DNA of 64,000 nt from Forficula auricularia (taxonomy: Eukaryota; Arthropoda; Insecta; Dermaptera; Forficulidae), in contig JALMQS010000030.1 in the NCBI GenBank assembly GCA_024734495.1, positions 14,982,378 through 15,046,377 on the forward strand. The letters run 5' to 3'. Shown in pieces: positions 21,818-32,767 of this stretch. Every line of letters begins with the position of its first letter. The stretch's first letter is position 1. Position numbers and translations under genes: made by a program. The notes beneath the pieces were generated by a model. It was not told where the DNA came from, searched no databases, and was given only the letters and a program-made list of their open reading frames with translations.

Positions 21818-23060
21818 CAAACTATATAAGCGAGCGTACTCGCCAAACGCACTAAGTAAAATCCGTCAAGCGTGATTCATAAAATTTATATGCTTGTCAC
21901 CGACTTCAAAAAGTGATTTCATATTAATATTTCGTCGTTTAATTGTAACTAAATTAGATAATTATTGTTCAAAATTGCCACAATTTTTCACTAGTCAAAT
22001 GAGTAACTTCACCAGCGCAATCGGACCCCGGGGGGAGGAATAATTATCAATATATTTAATGTTTCTTAATTTAAAATCAATTGGAGTCTTTCATTTCAAA
22101 TTACAATTAAAATTATATTTAAAATTGCCGCAAATATACCGACGGCATCAGCGCTCCCTGTCGGCAGCATTCTCAGAGCGTCGTTAAAAATTAATCTAGG
22201 CTCTTATATATTATATTAACCTCCCCATGGTAAACATCTCTTAGAATTGCATTAGGTGTGTTATTCGCTAGACTTGTATGGGCCTGAAAGGTAAGAATAT
22301 TCTGATAGCTAAAATTCATATCCTATACGTGTTCATTTCTTTAATTATTTTTCTCTTTTATCCTGAAAGGTTCATCAATATATAAGTTTTGCCAAGCTTA
22401 GCAAAATATATGTTTTTTGGTTTGCCCGATCGCTTGGCAACCAACAAAACATATAAACTACCTTACCCATCACGGCGGCAAGAAACCCAACCCTTTCTTT
22501 TTCTGAGCAAATTCAGAAAGGGCAACCCAAGGGCATTTTAGCGCTCCACATCTTGAGCAGCGCCCACAGCCCCTACACGGCGCATTCAATTTTGCGCAAG
22601 GAATCGAAGAACGGGAGCCAGGCTCCAAATGGCCTATACCTTTCCCAAACACTCTTCTTGATCAATCTACACCACTCCACAAATATAAAACCTTCCCCTT
22701 TGTTGATTAATTAATAAATTTTATATAAACGTTAAATTGTTTTACCTTTTTTATTTCATACACCTTTGAAGAGAACTACCCTTGTCTTCCCTCCATTTTT
22801 TCTTTTACAGGATATCATATATGTATAGCATTAATTAACTAGATAATCAGAACAGCCCCTATCGAAACATTTCTTTTATTATAAAGTAAAAAAACAGCTA
22901 CCTTGGGGACTTACAACCCTCATAACAAAAAGGAGCGATACTTTCAAACAATTATTTTATACCTTTAGTTCATTTTATATGATTTTTGAATTCTCATTAT
23001 TTTACATTTAATTTTTATTTTGAAGTCGGTTTTATTATTATTTTTTTTATAAAAATTATT
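21818..23060 (+). mobile_element. Diverged gaagtcggt foldback copy, split by a solo LTR
   Basis: The left part (21818-21965) has gcgagcgtactcgcc, accgacttcaaaaagtgattt and the arm with cgtcgtttaattgtaac; the right part (22951-23060) continues attattttatacctttagtt to gaagtcggtttt. The 985-bp solo LTR sits between, with a 5-bp duplication. Confidence 0.75.
21966..22950. mobile_element. Solo LTR, copy 1 (985 bp)
   Basis: Starts tgttcaaaattgccac, ends gatactttcaaaca and is flanked by the 5-bp duplication attat (21961-21965, 22951-22955). TG...CA ends and a 5-bp target are LTR-retrotransposon features; TGT...ACA with 5 bp fits BEL/Pao but also other superfamilies. The second copy at 27498-28443 shares ends and long internal blocks. 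No internal genes remain, so it arose by LTR-LTR recombination. Confidence 0.85.
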
Positions 23061-23886
23061 TGATTTATTTCTAACTTAAAATAAAAATTGACCTTTTTAC
23101 TTGAATTTAAAATTAAAAAAAAACAGGGTCAGGGGGCAAGCCTGCGGTTAACAAGAATCCCACCGAAGACGGTCGTACGCAACTAGTTATATTATATAAT
23201 ACAATTTAAAATTTGATGATTTTGATAGTGTAATCACTAGAACCATACAAACCATATTGGGATCATGAACGTGATCATCAGTCATTTCATATATATTTCT
23301 GATTCTGATTTTAGAAATCTTGTAAGCAATTGTATAAGACTTCCTTATTAGTGAAGTCATTGATGCAAACGATAAAGTGAGAGAGAAGAAATAATAATCA
23401 GACAAACAGACACTTGTTGTTGCATATTTAGCAACAAGGTGCCAAAAGTTGGAAAAAAATGAAAATTGAAAAGAATAGAGAGAGGGTGTCAAAAAGGGGA
23501 CCGGGGGGCAGGGGGGGTTAAAAAGAGGAGAAGGGAATGGATATCTAACCTAGTTAGTTTGAATATTACTGGAGGGAACAATTAACATGGTGGCTTGCCT
23601 CATGTTTGTCTGTCCGTCTGTGATCATACTCCCTGTGCTCAGTTACGTCATCAAGTAAACGATAGATTCCAATCAAGGTAGAGAGAGAGAGGGTCCAGTG
23701 AACCCGGAGTTTGACCCTCCTCCTGCTCGGTCCTCTTCTGCTTCGTCTTCTTCTTCTTTCTCCAAATACCCCAATCCCCTCTCCAAAACTACTCGCCAGT
23801 ATCTTTCAATCTTTAAAGCTTAAGAAGTTTTTTTTTTGAAAAATAAATAAATAATTAAGAAAAAAATTAAATGCAACAACTATAAA
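23061..23886. other. No gene recognised
   Basis: A mix of AT-rich sequence, a GA-rich run near 23680 and a C/T-rich stretch with CTT repeats at 23700-23770. A 101-codon minus-strand frame at 23187-23492 has no recognisable domain. The last 40 bp look like the left arm of a foldback copy interrupted at 23887. Confidence 0.5.
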
Positions 23887-24620
23887 AATTTTTAAGAAAA
23901 AAATAAAAACCGACTTCAAAAAATTAAATGCAACAAATAAAATACACTAAAAGGTATAAAATAATTATTATCTTATTTAGTTACAACTAAACGACGAAAT
24001 ATTAACACGAAATTACTTTTTGAAGTCGGTGCCAAACATATACCTTTTATGAATCGCACTCGACGGATCTTACTTAGTACGTTTGGAGGATATGCTCGCT
24101 TATAGGTATAGTTTGTTTGGTACCGAATTCAAAAAAGTAATTTCGTGTTAATATTTCGTCGTTTAGTTGTAACTAAATAAGATAATAATTATTTTATACC
24201 TTTTAGTGTATTTTATTTGTTGCATTTAATTTTTTGAAGTCGGTTTTTATTTTTTTCTTAAAATTTTTATTTTTCTCTTTTTAGTGATGTTATTAATAGT
24301 GATCATATCATCAGAACTTGACCAAATTAATATGACACCATCCCTAAGACACCCTCTTTCGGATAAAAAAGAACCATCGAAATCGGTTCATAAACAAAGA
24401 GGTTAGGTCTAAACAAACCTAATAAAAAGGTCTAATACCTATGAAAAAAAATCGAAAAAAATGGGACCAATCGGAAGCTAGACTGGACCCAATGCAAAAA
24501 AATTTTCAAAATCGGTTGACAATTGGCGGAGATGATGAGGTAACATAGGCACAAAAAAAAAAAAAAAAAAAAATTCAGTCGAATAGAGAACATCCTCCTT
24601 TTTTGAAGTCGGTTAAAAAT
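23887..24620 (+). mobile_element. gaagtcggt foldback family, copy B
   Basis: Complete copy: aatttttaag, accgacttc, both arms, the central loop, tail and final gaagtcggttaaaaa. It appears to sit inside an older diverged copy, whose pieces lie just left (to 23886) and right (24621 on). Confidence 0.85.
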
Positions 24621-25480
24621 ACGACGAAATTGTTACATGAAATTCCTTTTTGAAGTCGGTGCCAAACTTATACATTTTACGGATCTTACTTAGTACGTTT
24701 GGCGTTTAATGATGACAACATTGCGTAAGCTCGCTTATATAGTTTGTTTAGCACCGGCTTCAAAAAGTGATTTCATCGTAAATATTTCGTCGTTTAGTTG
24801 TAACTAGGGGAGTCGGGTAGCTCAGTCAGCTAACGCGCTGGCCTCACTTCGGCATCGATCGGTTATGACAATGTTGGAGTGGAGGTCCGGGGTTCGATCC
24901 TGGCTGGCAAATAAAAATTTCTACCGGCTGAAAACTCGGCTCCCTCACTAACTCTTCTAGTACTCTACTTATGTGCTGTCTAAATGGGCTTTGTTCCCGG
25001 GGACATTAAAAAAATAAAAAAAAAAAAGTTGTAACTAAATAAGATAATTATTTTATACCTTTTAGTTCATTTTGTTTGATTTTTGAGTTCTTATTATTTT
25101 ATTTGTTGCATTTAATTTTTTTGAAGTCGGTTTTATTTTTTTTATTTTTAGTGATGTTAGGAATAGTGACTTATGATAATACCTTGCATGCATCTCGAAA
25201 GAGAAAGATTCGGGCAAAGGAATCAGAAATATGATAATAAAATAAAATTTATAAATAAAGACATTATTTTGAAACGTTAGCGGGTTTAAAATAAACGTTT
25301 TAAGATTATTTTTTTCTTTTATAAAATATTTTATATTTATTATAATTTCGATTAATTGCACATAAGAATTGGAGATTTCGGTTATTTTGTCATTGATCAT
25401 ATTATCACAACTTGACCAAATTAATATGGGACCACCCCTAAAAAACAAAAATTGAATAGGAGCTTCAATAAAAAACATTG
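24621..25480 (+). mobile_element. Diverged gaagtcggt foldback, subfamily with a longer tail
   Basis: Has cctttttgaagtcggtgcc, an altered loop, the right arm with a nested SINE (24807-25027), gaagtcggttttat, then a tail with gcatgcatctcgaaagaga and gaaacgttagcggg, shared with 36143-37402. It ends near ttgaccaaattaatatggg. Confidence 0.7.
24807..25027 (+). mobile_element. tRNA-derived SINE, family 2
   Basis: The head looks like a tRNA: gggtagctcagtcagctaac (A box) and ggttcgatcctggc (B box). The body ends gttcccggggacatt followed by an A-rich tail. A perfect 10-bp duplication gttgtaacta (24797-24806, 25028-25037) flanks it inside the foldback arm, whose sequence is restored when one copy is removed. 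The cloverleaf is interrupted between the boxes, so it is not a working tRNA gene. Confidence 0.9.
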
Positions 25481-25498
25481 TCTAAAGAACTGTGAATT

Positions 25499-25765
25499 TT
25501 TAATCTACTATTTTTGATTTTAAGTCGATTCCTCCATGTCTTCAGCAATGGTTACTAATAATAATCGAAACGTCATAAATCCAATGTAGAATTGTTATTC
25601 CTCAGGTATTAAATGAGAATCGATTATTATTTTTGAATTAAAGTCAACATGAACTACAAATTGCAAGTGATATCTGATAAATAATAAGGGAATAAACATA
25701 TTAATTTTTCAAATGAATTTGGATAAAGTTTAACAACCGTTGCAGTTTATTTACATTAAAAATGG
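25499..25765 (-). repeat. Repeat family Z, copy 1 (minus)
   Basis: On the minus strand: aactgcaacggttgttaaac, attgcaagtgatatc region, and the unit with gaagacatggaggaatcgac. Matches the start of 37405-37895 and 43450-44370. No coding content. Confidence 0.65.
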
Positions 25766-25898
25766 TTCAAAGTTAACTGATCAAAATTTTTTAAAACAAG
25801 TCCGGCAAAAATATTTTTTACCCAAAAGTATAGTCCTTATGTTTTTATTTTGAATTCCGGTCAATAGGAGGATTATTTAGGATGCAAAATAAAAATTA

Positions 25899-26133
25899 GA
25901 ATTGAAGGAGACAATAAAAGAGTGTGTCTTCTGCTGGAATTTTTAATTTTTAATCTATTTATAACGACACTATAGTTTCGAGACCCTTGCCCTCTTCATC
26001 AGGCTCTACAATTGATTTACAGGAATTAATGTATGTAAGAAATTTAGAGTGAGATTTATACGTGGACTCTCTTTTATTATCTCCTTCAATTTATAAAAAT
26101 TCTGCTATTCTCGGCAAAAAGAAACTTTCAATT
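25899..26133 (-). mobile_element. Palindromic hammerhead-type element W1
   Basis: Flanked by taaaaatta (25890-25898, 26134-26142). Ends are inverted (gaaggagacaataaaagag and ctcttttattatctccttc), and a ~40-bp one-sided tail (aattctgctattctcgg ... ttcaattt) follows on the right. A hammerhead-like core lies on the minus strand at 25968-26002. Same family as 42883-43101 and 52334-52755. Confidence 0.72.
25968..26002 (-). ncRNA. Hammerhead-like core, decayed cleavage site
   Basis: CTGATGA, one extra A, GAGGGC paired imperfectly with GGTCTC, then GAAAC, TATA and GTG. The base at the predicted cleavage position is G instead of A, C or T, so self-cleavage is not expected in this copy. Confidence 0.4.
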
Positions 26134-26452
26134 TAAAAATTATAAAAATAAAATATGTAAATTTGTAGCCACAGCATCTCATTATTTAAGGCAGGATAGC
26201 GATTTTCACCATTTTCAAAAAATATCTAACCTCGAAAACTATAAGACTTGTATTTAAAAAAAAATTAAATTCAGGACCATCGTAAATTACCCTATCACAT
26301 GTTCACGTTTATCGTTGTGATACAGGACACCCCATTATAGCCATAGAATATAGTTTTTTTTTAAAAAGAGCCATTTTTACTTTTTCTCAATTCAATTTAC
26401 ACAGTATAGTATATATAATTTAAGTAATAAATGAATAAATAAATATTATATA
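26134..26452. other. No gene seen
   Basis: AT-rich stretch between the W1 element and the mariner; no repeats or frames of note. Confidence 0.5.
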
Positions 26453-27354
26453 CTACCTTGATCAAAAAGTTTCAGGAATTTATTCATAAAATTAAAAATA
26501 CAAACTTATTCATCAAATTCGATATTGTCCCCTTCAAAGTACTCCCCACTGACTGCAACGCACTTATGCCAGCGCTTAATCCAATCCTCGAAACATTTTT
26601 TATATTCGATTTTCGGTATGGCCTTCAGAGCTGTCTGCGATTTTTGTATTATCTCCTTTTGGATGGCAAAACGCATTTCCCGAAGCGGTTTTTTGAGTCG
26701 ACTGAACATGAAGAAGTTGCAGGGAACTAAATCAGGCGAATTCGATGGGTGTTGGATGGTATTGGTTCCGTGTTTGTTAAAAAAGTTGCTGAAAACGATG
26801 TCACTGTGCGACGGCCCCTCGGCACCAGTTTTGCAGCGACCCGTCTCAAACCCAAATAATTCTACAAAATGTCTTGAATGGATCCATAAGCGATGTTCAA
26901 GTCCTCTGCCATCTCTCTAATGGTCAATTTACGGTTTTCGGCCAACATTTCTTTGATTTTCGTCGGTTTTCGATGTCGTCGGTCTGTCATCTTCGAGAGA
27001 GGCACGACCAATTGTGAAACGTTCGTGCCACACACAAACGTTTGTTTTCGATAGAATATCGTTACCGAAACACTTCATCAACATTTCAAAGGTCTTCGAA
27101 CCGTTTAATCCGTTTTTAACGCAAAATTTAATACAAGCTCGTTGCTGCAAATGCAATTTCATTGCTAAAATCGGAAACACCCACACAGGTAGACTTGTTC
27201 AAAAGGAGGTAACTTTTACAAATTTCAAGTTATGAAGCTCAAAATTGGCTTAAATGTCAATGAGAGATGTGGCAATCTAACAACAAAGAAACTAAAATAG
27301 GGTAACTTAGAGCGCCGCAGGGTGGATATTCCTGAAACTTTGTGATCAAGGTAG
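26453..27354 (-). mobile_element. Internally deleted mariner element
   Basis: Inverted ends ctaccttgatcaaaaagttt / aaactttgtgatcaaggtag, both flanked by TA. At 902 bp it is shorter than the usual ~1.3 kb of mariners because the middle of the transposase is missing. Frameshifts and the deletion make it non-autonomous. Confidence 0.9.
26506..27186 (-). pseudogene. Mariner transposase, N- and C-terminal pieces
   Basis: Minus strand. 27186-26929 codes for the N-terminal helix-turn-helix region (ACIKFCVKNG, WHERF, EDDRPTTSKT), followed by KLTIREMAEDLN in the second helix-turn-helix. After a gap the C-terminus has HPSNSPDLVPCNFFMFSRLK and RWHKCVAVSGEYFEGD (to 26506), typical of mariner ends. The first two catalytic Asp residues lie in the missing middle; in the SPDLxPxD motif the third catalytic Asp reads Asn (PCNFF). 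Cut-and-paste activity is lost on both grounds. Confidence 0.85.
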
Positions 27355-27497
27355 TATTATAAATATGTAGATAGATGTTTATTTGCATCAAGCAGAGGTC
27401 GACCTCTTTTTGACGAAGATATTAATAATCAGTAGAGATTGTGGTGTTGGTGCAAGGTGAAACATCTTTAATAAAGATAAGAGTAAATAGATATTAA

Positions 27498-28443
27498 TGT
27501 TCAAAATTGCCACAATTTTTCACATGTTCAAATCAGTCACTTTATTAACGCACTCAGACCCCTATAGTCGGCATCTGCAACTACCCTCCCCACCAACATT
27601 TTTTCTCTCGAGACCCTGGCGACCGCGCCAAACCATTCTTATACTATCAACTGCCAAAGGGTAAACATCACTTAGAATTACTCTGTGTGCTATTCGCTAG
27701 GCTTGTACGAGCCTGAAGGTAAGAATATTCTTTCTGATAGCTAAAATTCATATCCTATACGTGTTCATATCTTTAATTATTTTCTCTCTTTTATCCTTAA
27801 GGTTACCTCAATGTATATGTTTTTCCGTCCACTCGATTGACGAATCACAAAATCTATACAAACCCATGCCCAGAAACCACTCAAGGTTTTCTTTAATAGC
27901 GCTAAACCGCGCTTAGCAAAATATGTTTTTTGGCACCCGCTCGCTTGGTGGCCAACAAAACTTATATGCTCCTTTGCCCACTCAGGCGGCAAGAAACACA
28001 CTAACTTTTCCGGGCAAATAGCCCCGGAATTGGAGCGTCGAGCATAGACGCTTAAAAAACGCACAATCAGTGCATTTTTTCGCAAGGGAACAATTGGAAC
28101 GGCGAGCCAGCCTCCAATAACCTATACTTTTCCCAAATACAATACCTCTTCTTAATCAATCCACCTAACCACACTTATATCAAAACCTTCCCTTTATTAA
28201 TATCTGAATAAATTTTATATCAACGTTAAATTGTTTTATCTTTTATTTCATACGCTTTTGCAGAGAACTACCTTGTCTCCCCTCCACTTTTTCTTTACAG
28301 GATATCATATATGCATAACATTAATTAACTAGATAATCAAACCAGCAGGCACTATCGAAACATTTCTATTTTATTATAAAGTAACTAACAGCTTCCTTGA
28401 GGTCTTACAAACCTCATAACAAAAAGGAGCGATACTTTCAACA
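27498..28443. mobile_element. Solo LTR, copy 2 (946 bp)
   Basis: Starts tgttcaaaattgccac and ends gatactttcaaca, flanked by attaa (27493-27497, 28444-28448). Shares with the copy at 21966 the ends and blocks such as gatagctaaaattcatatcc and aaaaaggagcgatacttt, with indels between. Frames within it are not conserved between the two copies and are not genes. Confidence 0.85.
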
Positions 28444-28544
28444 ATTAATATATTACCATTTTTATTAATCTAGTTTGTCTTATCTATTAACTACACCAGG
28501 GAAGAGATATTAATTGTGTTGTTGTTGATTTTGTAATGTTGTAG

Positions 28545-28736
28545 CATCGTACAATGGGCGGTGATGAGGATGAAGTGGACGCGGCTCCTCTGCCACCCTC
28601 GACGTCGACGACGGCTCTCTGTCCGACTTCTGGCCTCTTAAGGCAGAGTGACCAGGTGGTGGTCAAAAGCCACGAGGAGAGGAAGGACGTTGTAGAGACA
28701 GAGGATGTACAACATCTAGGCACAATCACAGACCAG
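28545..28736 (+). CDS. Candidate host exon, acidic/Ser-Thr-rich (61 codons from Met)
   Basis: A GC-rich island in AT-rich DNA. A T/G-rich tract ending ttgtag (28539-28544) could be a 3' splice site and CAG|GTACGA at 28734-28741 a 5' splice site. Between them the frame is open: HRT then MGGDEDEVDAAPLPP, a Ser/Thr stretch, and a charged end KSHEERKDVVETEDVQ. From ATG 28554 the exon ends in phase 0. It is not similar to any mobile element recognised here. Function unknown; it may be an N-terminal exon. The nearest partners would lie outside the window or beyond the inserted repeats. Confidence 0.45.
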
Positions 28737-28897
28737 GTACGATCTTCTATTAAACTACGATATCACATCACAAAACTCCTATCCTTTTTAAAGTGTTAAC
28801 TACTTTTGGGGGAAACATTGCTTCGAGTGACGTCATGAGTTTGATTCGTAAGGTGAAATCATTCAGGTTATGATGCAAATAAACATATAAGAGAAAA

Positions 28898-29633
28898 AAT
28901 AATTTTTAAGAAAAAAATAAAAACCGACTTCAAAAATTCAAATACAACAAATAAAATACACTAAAAGGTATAAAATAATTATTATCTTATTTAGTTACAA
29001 CTAAACCACGAAATATTAACATGAAATTGCTTTTTGAAGTCGGTACCAAACAAACTATACCTATAAGCGAGCGTACCCGCCAAACGTACTAAGTAAGATC
29101 CGTCGAGTGCGATTCATAAAAGGTATAAGTTTGACACCGACTTCAAAAAGTAATTTCATTTTAATATTTCGTCGTTTAGTTGTAACTAAATAAGATAATA
29201 ATTATTTTATACCTTTTATTGTATTTTATTTGTTGTATTTAATTTTTGAAGTCGGTTTTTATTTTTTCTTAAAAATTATTTTTATTTTTCTCTTTTTAGT
29301 GATATTATTAATAGTGATCATATCATCAGAACTTGGCCAAATTAATATGACACCATCCCTAAGACACCCCTTTAGGATAAAAAAAGAACCATCGAAATCG
29401 GTTCATAAACAAAGAGGTTAGGTCAAACAAACCTAATAAAAAAGGTCTAATACCTATGGAAAAAAACGAAAAAAATGGGACCAATCGGAAGCTAGACTGG
29501 ACCCAATGCAAAAAATTTTCAAAATCGGTTGACAATTGGCGGAGATATGAGGTAACATAGGCACAAAAAAAAAAAAAAAAAAAAAAATTCAGTCGAATAG
29601 AGAACCTCCTCCTTTTTTAAAGTCGGTTAAAAA
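28898..29633 (+). mobile_element. gaagtcggt foldback family, copy C
   Basis: Full layout as in copy A, with arms, loop gcgagcgtacccgcc, tail and A-run; the terminal motif reads aaagtcggttaaaaa in this copy. It lies downstream of the candidate exon, so would be intronic if that exon is real. Confidence 0.85.
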
Positions 29634-29674
29634 TAAATATACTTTTAAACATTAGTTTTTATTTGTTTTTAATT

Positions 29675-30004
29675 CAAGTGAACCGCAAAATTTAAAATAA
29701 TTCTATTTAATAGTTAATTCTACTTATCGAGAACTATTTAATTATTTTTGAAAAAAATGAATGATCACTCGACAGGATTCGAACCTGTGATCTTTCTTTC
29801 TTTGATCGAGGAATGCATTTTACCAACACGTCACGAATCTAAGAGCTTTCTTGATAGGATGAGCCTTTTGTGACGTGTTGGTAAAATGCATTCATTCCTG
29901 GATCAAAGAAGGAAAATTTTCAAAAATAATTAAATAGTTTTCCATATGTAGAATTAACTATCAGATTATTAAATAAAATTATTTAGAATTTCGCGGTTCA
30001 CTTG
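29675..30004. repeat. Palindrome containing a tRNA-like segment
   Basis: Arms caagtgaaccgc ... gcggttcacttg enclose, on the minus strand, gtgacgtgttggtaaaatgc and acaggttcgaatcctgtcga (29770-29789), a strong B-box and T-arm look-alike. The gtgacgtgttggtaaaatgc part recurs inverted at 29868-29890. Probably a tRNA-derived element that became a palindrome. Confidence 0.6.
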
Positions 30005-30102
30005 GATATAAGAGAAAAAATATTTCTATATTGAAAAAATTAATGATGAAGGTCAAACCTTAAACTATACTCTAACAAATAAATTATAGATATATAAGTA
30101 TA

Positions 30103-30131
30103 TGTTTATTTGCATCAAGCAGAGGACAAAC
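30103..30131 (-). repeat. Short dispersed motif with AATAAA
   Basis: Minus strand reads cctctgcttgatgcaaataa followed by acatata. The same ~30 bp occur at 27371-27400 (minus), 49259-49295 (plus), 58244-58278 (plus) and weakly at 28864-28890. The flanks differ, so it may be the 3' end, with polyadenylation signal, of a retroelement. Confidence 0.5.
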
Positions 30132-30261
30132 ACTCTGATTTTTCCTTATGATTCAATCATCAACTAGATCTTTTCAGTGTGATTTATCTTAATTTCAAAT
30201 ATTATAAATCAAAAACAATAGATACTTACCAAAACTTAACAAAAAAAAAAATTAAATAAAT

Positions 30262-30498
30262 TAAGAGTTGAAATTTTATTTAAATCACACATAATTAATT
30301 ATAATTATTTATTGAACTCGAATAAATAATACAATAAAACTACGACGTTTCGATCGACTTATTCTACGACCGTTCTCTCTCGAACAATACGTCGATCGAA
30401 ACGTCGTAGTTTTATTCGAGTTCAATAAATAATTAATTATGTGTGATTTTAATGAAATTTCAACTCTTAATAAAATTAATCACAAAAATAAAAGCTTC
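30262..30498. mobile_element. Palindromic hammerhead-class element, Pal-5
   Basis: Flanked by aattaaataaat (30250-30261, 30499-30510). Arms (taagagttgaaatttt ... aaatttcaactctta) meet around 30380, and a 29-bp tail (30470-30498) follows on the right only. Each arm holds gtcgatcgaaacgtcgtag pointing outward, matching the GAAACGTC half of the hammerhead-like core, but the CTGANGA half is degenerate (TAGAATA / AACAATA). Confidence 0.7.
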
Positions 30499-30748
30499 AA
30501 TTAAATAAATAAATAAATATATGGTCCCTAACAAGGAACTAATTTCCATTGCTGAATACATGTTCTTTCTAATATAATTAGCGGAGCTTTAATGCAATTA
30601 TTGTTCTTCAAAAGTATTATCAGATTAATAATATTAAGATTTATTTTAAACTGGTAAAAGCCTCTTTGAACCCCCTTGACATAAGGGCTGATGCAAAATA
30701 AGGTGATGGGGTTAGACAAGAAATAAAATTTAATATCTATGTATAATA

Positions 30749-30936
30749 TTTTTTTTTTTTTTTTTGTTGGCTTTTCGGCCTTTCTAGCCATAAGCCATTT
30801 ACGATACTATTTATTTTATTTAAATTTATCTCTACCTCGGGGGTCAGATTTTAGCCGGATGCCTCGAGTCGGATTCGAACTCGGGTCCTCTTGGTTAGCT
30901 GGCTGACATGCTACCGCCTAGCCTACCCGACCCCCC
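30749..30936 (-). mobile_element. tRNA-derived SINE, family 1
   Basis: Near-identical in sequence to the copy at 1279-1457, with A box, B box and A-rich tail. A perfect 14-bp duplication atctatgtataata (30735-30748, 30937-30950) frames it. The long clean duplication suggests a recent event. Confidence 0.93.
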
Positions 30937-30984
30937 ATCTATGTATAATAGATTTGAAATTTTATAAAAGAGTAAATATATATT

Positions 30985-31199
30985 AAGGTGACTGTGGGTC
31001 AGTGGCTAGAGTGTCGGGTCGCTGACTCGAAGATCGTTGGTTCGAGACCGAGTCTCGGCAGATAGATATTTGCAGTCGCCTCCTCTTGGAAAGTAATGGC
31101 AACCTACCAAGAGTATAATTGCCTAGTCAACCTCTCCAAATTAGCCGTTCAGAACCGGAGTTAAAAAGTAGGTCGTGATAAAAGAGTTGGTGGAGGCTC
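30985..31199 (+). mobile_element. tRNA-derived SINE, family 3
   Basis: Head: gggtcagtggctagagtgtc (A box) and ggttcgagacc (B box); body: cagtcgcctcctcttggaaa and aaccggagttaaaaagtagg. No A-rich tail is visible and it abuts the LINE fragment at 31200, which may be chimeric or coincidental. Confidence 0.65.
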
Positions 31200-31645
31200 T
31201 GGTTCGATTTTTATTTAATTTGTCAGCGAAGGGGTGCTGAGCGTTAGAAAACCGCGTGTTTCTCATAAAGAGGCTTTAGGGAGGATAATTGACTTCAGCT
31301 CGACTGAACAGACACCATGATAGTATCTGTAGTACAGGGAAGGGGCAGAACGGTTCTTCGGTGCGCCAGGGAGTCGAGTGAGTTAGTTAGAGCCGGGGCT
31401 CCTATTAGTTTAATTGCTCGCTTCTGAATTGCATCCAGAGAATGCTTGGAGGCATCCCTCCACAGATGAGAGCTATTTTTGAGACAGGGACAAATTTGGG
31501 CCCTATACAGTGTAAGAAGTTGACTGGGAGTAAAATAGCCTCTATGTCTAAGGAGGCCAAGCTTGCACGCATCAATTTAGTGACTCTCTCATTAAATAAC
31601 CTTAAGGTCCTTTGTGAACAGCCACTTGATCCAAACTTTATCAAA
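31200..31645 (-). pseudogene. CR1/Jockey-like LINE fragment
   Basis: Minus-strand pieces read LLT-Y-A-ICPCLK, WRDASKHSLDAIQKRA-like, then NSLDSLAHRR and YYRYYHG in shifting frames, the same region as in the LINE at 17236-18310. Truncated at both ends and frameshifted. Confidence 0.7.
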
Positions 31646-31649
31646 TTTC

Positions 31650-32767
31650 AGATTTAAACTTCTTAATCTTCGTTGAATCAAATGAAAATAATGTTTCATT
31701 AAAAACCCTTATTTTTTTTTTTTTTTTTTATACATTCTTTAGCACAAATTTTCTATTTTGTTATTTCAAAATAATTTTCTTAAAAAGTATCTGATTTTTC
31801 TGAATTTTATACTCGGCTTTGTTAAAACGTCTTGAATTAAATTTAATAAACTTAATCGTATGTTTCCCTATTTGATTCAATCGCGAATCGAATGAAGGTG
31901 ATTTTTGTCAAATATTAAGTGAAAATAATATCTGAACTTATATATTTCTAACTTAAAATATATATGAATATTTAACTTCTCAGATTTCAAATACATTTGG
32001 TGATCCATCCAAGTGTCATGCGGGCTAAACGCAATAATGACGTTGGATTATAGCTAAATGGATCATATCTTTTTCATTCTCTCTTAGTCCAGATTTAAGA
32101 CTCAGCAGACTCCAATAACTTCAACCAGCAGTAGTCTCGCGATATATATCTTGTTCAAAAAGCGCGATCAAAACAATTCTCATTAATGTGTTAATTATTC
32201 TTTTATATATTAATGAGAAAATTATAAATTTATTTAATAAACTTCTTATTAAAAAAATAAAAAATTTAAGGCTCTTGTCTTTTTGTTAGTCAAATTTTTG
32301 TGTTCTATTATTTCAAAATAATTTTATTAAAAATTGACCAAATTAAGGCATTATTTATTGTATTAATAATGCCAGTTTGTTGTTTTTTCTCGATTAGTTT
32401 TCTCAATGTCATTTCTCTTAATATTTTGATTGTAAATTTTAATATGAAATTTTTATAACCACATGCTTGCCTTCTTAAATTTATTGTCTAACACGGGCCC
32501 CTAAATAATGTAATAGATAAATTTGGTATTGATAGACAGAGATTAAGTGTGTGAATGGTGTCTGGATTATACTAGTATGTGCAATGTCCAGTGGCAGCCA
32601 AGAGCATGTCTAGCGGGAGAGTGAGTGTTTCACCAGTATGTGATAAGAAATAATAAAAAGGGAGGAAACGTGAAGGCATGAGAGATGGACATGAGACAGG
32701 ACAGACGCATTACCTGCCTGCCTGCCTGACAACTCATCTTGACTCATTTAACAACAACAGCTGAACA
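31650..32767. other. No gene recognised
   Basis: AT-rich with a T run at 31712 and a moderately GC-richer patch at 32500-32720 (tgtccagtggcagccaagag) that does not stay open in any frame over a useful length. Could be intronic or intergenic host DNA. Confidence 0.5.

Noticed and set aside
22470..22652. 60-codon Cys/Gly-rich minus-strand frame in the first solo LTR
   Set aside because: Not open in the second copy of the same LTR, so not a conserved product.
24807..24910. tRNA gene
   Set aside because: A and B boxes are present but the arms do not fold into a full cloverleaf, and the 10-bp duplication plus A-rich tail show it is a SINE head. The same applies to the other SINE heads.
26525..26920. 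131-codon plus-strand frame
   Set aside because: Shadow of the mariner transposase on the other strand.
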